From assembly GCA_910588285.1 (NCBI GenBank), contig CAJUQB010000051.1, positions 1-36,828 on the forward strand: DNA of 36,828 bases, read 5' to 3'. Under the pieces are notes generated by a model. That model ran no database searches. It was not told where the DNA came from and was given only the letters and a program-made list of their open reading frames with translations. This document shows positions 34,679-36,828 of this stretch, piece by piece. This DNA is from an uncultured Lachnospiraceae bacterium. GTDB taxonomy: Bacteria > Bacillota > Clostridia > Lachnospirales > Lachnospiraceae. The translations under genes and the position numbers were made by a program. Position 1 is the first letter of the stretch; the number at the start of each line of letters is the position of its first letter.

Positions 34679-35909
34679 CGGTATGTTGTCCCTCCTGCTG
34701 TACTTCCGTTATCTCGGTTGCCTGCCGCGTTCCGATGGGTTCAATCACCTTCAGGTCTCCTGCGGCACGGCAGACCTCACCCTCTACTACTATAATAACA
34801 TGATTTTCCAGAATTTGAACCCCTTTTTGTTTTAATTTTTTACAAAACTCCTGCAATTTCTCCTCCGCAAGCTGCCGGGCCTCCTCTTCGGTGTAGGTTT
34901 TCCGCTGGATCCGGTACTCAAAGGCCTGTTCCTTGCACCACACAAAGGGAAGGTAGAAGTTCTCCCCAAGCTTTAGCGGATGCTCTTCCACAACCGTGTC
35001 ATAGCGGGCAAACCCATGGGTCCTTCCCGGGAGCTTCAGCTGCTTCTGAAATGCCATCAGCCGGTAGCTGTTGTGGGTGTTCCCGGTTCGGATCTTGTCC
35101 TCATACTCCAAGGAAAAGGAATCTTCATAGGAATGCAGGGTAATGCCGAGAATATCGGCATCCGTGCTGCAGTACTGATAGCTGACAATCTCTCCGCTGT
35201 CCCCCACAATGGGCAGGCGTCCCTCCACCAGCAGATCCCCCGGCTTTACCACGCTGCCCTTTTCCACACAGGGCGTTCCCTGCCGGGTGAGGATACTGTA
35301 GATTTCCGCTTCCTTGTCTGCCACAAGGTCGCTGGGTCCTAAGTCAGAGGGCTTTTCCAGATTCTGGTTGGCAATCAGATTCTCCTGAATGGAGATAATC
35401 AGGCGTGTTCCCTGGATCTTGGCGGAAGCCCAGATGATATCATCAAACCCGCTGCGCAAAAGCTCCTCGATCTCACTGCAGTCAAGCCTGCTCTTGGCAA
35501 TGCCGTGATACACGTCCACGCTCTCTAAATATTTCAGAATCACATCATCCGTGCGGTGCCCGTTGCCCTCAATCTCAATGCTCCAGATAAAGCGGGACAT
35601 TACAAACAGCAGGATGAGGCACAGGGTTACCCCGGCTGCAAACAGCTTCCGCTTCCGGTAGCGGTGCAGCCAGAAGGGAAACCCGTGCTTTTCCAGAATC
35701 AGGAGCCTTGTCTTTGTCTTCTTCAGCAATGGCTTCAGCTGGCGGAATCCACGGATACTGATGCAGAATTCATAATGCTCCTCCCGGTACTGCAGATCCC
35801 ATATCAATATATTCCGGCTGCTTGTAAGATTCAAAAAGCGTTCCGGCGCATAGCCGGTGAGCCGGACGCGCACATATCCCTGGAAAAACTTTATTTTTTC
35901 TGCAATCAA
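34653..35909 (-). CDS. yqfD: Sporulation protein YqfD
   Basis: YqfD is a sporulation membrane protein under sigma-E control in Bacillus and conserved across endospore-formers. The 418-residue product from a TTG start (AAAAGGAG upstream) has an N-terminal cytoplasmic domain, one transmembrane helix (about 90-110), and an extracytoplasmic part with a POTRA-like start (IEIEGNGHRTDDVILKYL), LIISIQENLIANQN and KPGDLLVEG. In most genomes yqfC and yqfD are adjacent; here a 311-bp transposon-like element separates them. The acidic C-terminal tail overlaps the start of phoH. Confidence 0.93.
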   Translation of the reverse strand: MIAEKIKFFQGYVRVRLTGYAPERFLNLTSSRNILIWDLQYREEHYEFCISIRGFRQLKPLLKKTKTRLLILEKHGFPFWLHRYRKRKLFAAGVTLCLILLFVMSRFIWSIEIEGNGHRTDDVILKYLESVDVYHGIAKSRLDCSEIEELLRSGFDDIIWASAKIQGTRLIISIQENLIANQNLEKPSDLGPSDLVADKEAEIYSILTRQGTPCVEKGSVVKPGDLLVEGRLPIVGDSGEIVSYQYCSTDADILGITLHSYEDSFSLEYEDKIRTGNTHNSYRLMAFQKQLKLPGRTHGFARYDTVVEEHPLKLGENFYLPFVWCKEQAFEYRIQRKTYTEEEARQLAEEKLQEFCKKLKQKGVQILENHVIIVVEGEVCRAAGDLKVIEPIGTRQATEITEVQQEGQHTDESDRDND

Positions 35910-35973
35910 GCTGATGTCTCCTTTTCAATGAGATAATACTACAAAGATGTTGGGGTCAGATAGACCTGGTATC
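35910..35973. other. Remnant of the original yqfC-yqfD intergenic region
   Basis: These 64 bases carry the yqfD ribosome binding site (AAAAGGAG near 35917-35924). No convincing promoter was found. Before insertion of the neighbouring element, yqfC and yqfD would have been about 75 bases apart, consistent with a two-gene operon. Confidence 0.6.
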
Positions 35974-35981
35974 TTACAAAT
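35974..35981. repeat. Left copy of the 8-bp target-site duplication
   Basis: TTACAAAT here is repeated exactly at 36293-36300 on the other side of the inverted-repeat element. Confidence 0.85.
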
Positions 35982-36292
35982 GAGCTGCCCGACAAATGGA
36001 GCGTTTCAAAACTGTGATTGGCAAATGGCACAAATTTTATCCCGATTTGCGACTGCGAAGAATCTTAGAGCCCCTTGATGTTCTTCCTAACGTCAGCAAT
36101 TTGGCGGCATGGATGCCGCCGAAAGCCCGATCTGCGCCATGGAGGGCGCATAGAGGGCGGTTGCGTCCGGATCCATTGCCCTTCCTAAGAACATTTAGGG
36201 GGTCTTAGATTCGGAACCCGGAGCATAAGAGGGATACAATTTGTGCCATTTGTCATGCACAAGATGCAAACGCCCCATTTGTCGGGCAGCTC
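35982..36292. mobile_element. MITE-like non-autonomous element with 62-bp inverted termini
   Basis: The 311-bp element starts GAGCTGCCCGACAAATGG and ends with its reverse complement. The left terminus (35982-36043) and right terminus (36231-36292) match at about 52 of 62 positions. Inside, 36060-36090 is again complementary to 36184-36215, and the centre has two hairpins: GGCGGCAT/ATGCCGCC (36103-36120) and TGCGCC/GGCGCA (36133-36150). It is flanked by an 8-bp direct duplication. No convincing ORF lies inside; an open frame at 35996-36208 just reads through the arms. Together these point to a non-autonomous transposon of MITE type. The mobilising family is not identified: an 8-bp duplication occurs in several insertion sequence families. 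Confidence 0.85.
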
Positions 36293-36300
36293 TTACAAAT
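36293..36300. repeat. Right copy of the 8-bp target-site duplication, holding the yqfC stop
   Basis: TTACAAAT; on the minus strand it reads ATTTGTAA and its last three bases are the yqfC stop codon. Duplication of this site means yqfC kept its stop after insertion. Confidence 0.85.
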
Positions 36301-36601
36301 ATTGTATTTGGCAAATAGTTCCCGTGATCTTCATTTCCTCATTGGTATAGTAAGCGATCAGCAGCTTCTGTCCCTGGATCTGAACCTGGCAGTTCTTGGT
36401 CTGCACCCGGATCCGTTCGCTGGTGTACTCGATGATTCCCCTGAAATTCTCCACCAGCATCTCCGAGTTCCCGGTAACGGTCACCAGCACGGCTCCGTAC
36501 ATCAGGTCCTTGGGCAGCTCTAAGGATTCCACCAGATTTGATTTTATATTGAATTTTGGTTTTGGCGTTGCATTTGCATGCGTATATTTCCTCTTTCCCA
36601 T
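36293..36601 (-). CDS. yqfC: Sporulation protein YqfC (YabP family)
   Basis: This 102-residue protein matches YqfC/YabP-family sporulation proteins: after a basic N-terminus come LVESLELPKDLMYGAVLVTVTGN, the typical VENFRGIIEYTSERIRV segment and KLLIAYYTNEEMKITGTI. In Bacillus yqfC is transcribed by sigma-E in the mother cell. The ATG at 36601 has no visible ribosome binding site; a sigma-E-like -10 element ends five bases before it. The stop lies inside the duplicated target site of the inserted element. Confidence 0.9.
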   Translation of the reverse strand: MGKRKYTHANATPKPKFNIKSNLVESLELPKDLMYGAVLVTVTGNSEMLVENFRGIIEYTSERIRVQTKNCQVQIQGQKLLIAYYTNEEMKITGTICQIQYL

Positions 36602-36606
36602 AGTTT

Positions 36607-36635
36607 ACTATATGAAAAAGACCCCTGTCCTATGC
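36607..36635 (-). promoter_or_regulatory. Possible sigma-E-type promoter for yqfC
   Basis: On the minus strand GCATAGG (forward 36629-36635), a 14-base spacer and CATATAGT (forward 36607-36614) resemble the sigma-E consensus known from Bacillus, roughly GCATATT-N14-CATACAAT. The start site would fall at or within a few bases of the yqfC ATG. The elements overlap the terminator hairpin, so chance similarity is possible. Confidence 0.45.
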
Positions 36636-36667
36636 AGAGAAGTGGGGCTTCTCCATCACATCAGGGG
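36613..36667 (-). terminator. Rho-independent terminator downstream of nth
   Basis: On the minus strand CCCCTG and CAGGGG close a long interrupted hairpin (36622-36667) with an inner GAGAAG-CCCCA-CTTCTC stem-loop. It is followed by TCTTTTTC. An A-run on the far side makes it possibly active in both directions. It separates nth from yqfC. Confidence 0.72.
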
Positions 36668-36676
36668 AATACTTTT

Positions 36677-36828
36677 TCACAGGCCCTGTTTCTTACAGAT
36701 ATCTGCAAGGCAGCAGCGGTCGCAATATGGCTTCGTCCGTGCAGTACAGACGTCCCGTCCATGGTATACAAGACGGTGGCAGAAATCGCTGCCCTCCTCG
36801 GGCGGAATGATCTTCCACAGCTCCATCT
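36677..36828 (-). CDS. nth: Endonuclease III, C-terminal fragment (window edge)
   Basis: Only the last 50 or so residues are in the window; the gene continues beyond 36828. The translated end (FCHRLVYHGRDVCTARTKPY, then CDRCCLADICKKQGL and stop) matches the C-terminal iron-sulfur loop of endonuclease III, which removes oxidised pyrimidines in base-excision repair. The usual cluster pattern is C-x6-C-x2-C-x5-C; here the first spacing counts as seven residues. The HRLVYHGRDVCTA context makes the family call firm. Confidence 0.85.
   Translation of the reverse strand, partial: MELWKIIPPEEGSDFCHRLVYHGRDVCTARTKPYCDRCCLADICKKQGL

Noticed and set aside
35996..36208. Open reading frame of 70 codons inside the inverted-repeat element
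   Set aside because: It reads through the element's arms and hairpins, has no ribosome binding site and no recognisable protein character.
1..36828. CRISPR array, prophage, tRNA or rRNA genes
   Set aside because: None was seen; the only regular repeats are the in-frame coding repeats in mutL and phoH and the element near 36 kb.

Overview
This window looks like chromosome from an anaerobic Firmicute of class Clostridia, most likely family Lachnospiraceae. The evidence is the moderately GC-rich composition, strong AGGAGG-type ribosome binding sites, GTG and TTG starts, and the gene content: sepF/ylmH cell-division genes, minCDE together with mreBCD, the sporulation-family genes yqfC/yqfD, a DUF3048 lipoprotein and a SpoVB/MurJ-like flippase. 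The family is inferred from protein resemblance and gene order. No rRNA or tRNA gene was seen. Almost everything is core housekeeping DNA on the minus strand; the only plus-strand gene is a small DUF378 membrane protein.

Layout, read in the direction of minus-strand transcription (right to left). (1) 36828-34653: the 3' end of nth, a terminator, yqfC, a 311-bp transposon-like inverted-repeat element (35982-36292), then yqfD. (2) 34678-28432: phoH, a membrane protein with a degenerate HD domain, ybeY, a DUF3048 lipoprotein gene, a flippase gene and a small BofC-like membrane protein. (3) 28425-17739: a promoter, a DUF308 membrane protein, two coupled flavoproteins (BaiN/HI0933-like and COG2509-like), mutS, mutL, miaA and a methionine gamma-lyase family gene. 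(4) 17653-7102: a likely promoter, then the cell-shape and division run radC-mreB-mreC-mreD-PBP2-minC-minD-minE-rodA-mgsA-dacF. (5) 7082-6571: a strong promoter and a small P-loop protein. (6) 6308-6520 (+): the DUF378 gene, sharing a two-way terminator with the P-loop gene. (7) 6251-60: a consensus sigma-A promoter driving an HlyD-like membrane protein, ylmE, sepF, ylmH, aroB, lspA and rluD.

Functionally the window combines envelope growth and division-site placement (SepF, Min, Mre, PBP2, RodA, DacF, flippase), DNA repair (Nth, MutS, MutL, RadC), RNA maturation (YbeY, MiaA, RluD, YlmH, probably PhoH) and sporulation-family genes.

The most notable observation is the inverted-repeat element between yqfC and yqfD. 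It has 62-bp termini (about 52 of 62 positions matching) and a perfect 8-bp flanking duplication, TTACAAAT, that contains the yqfC stop codon. That is the signature of a transposed, non-autonomous MITE-like element inserted so precisely that yqfC stays intact. Other points to check are a methylglyoxal synthase whose catalytic Asp is Ser, an HD-domain protein that has lost its His-Asp pair, in-frame 57-bp repeats in mutL and 30-bp repeats in phoH, an MreB with an altered phosphate-binding motif, a PBP2 with an insertion of about 240 residues, and a possibly leaderless sigma-E-type start for yqfC.
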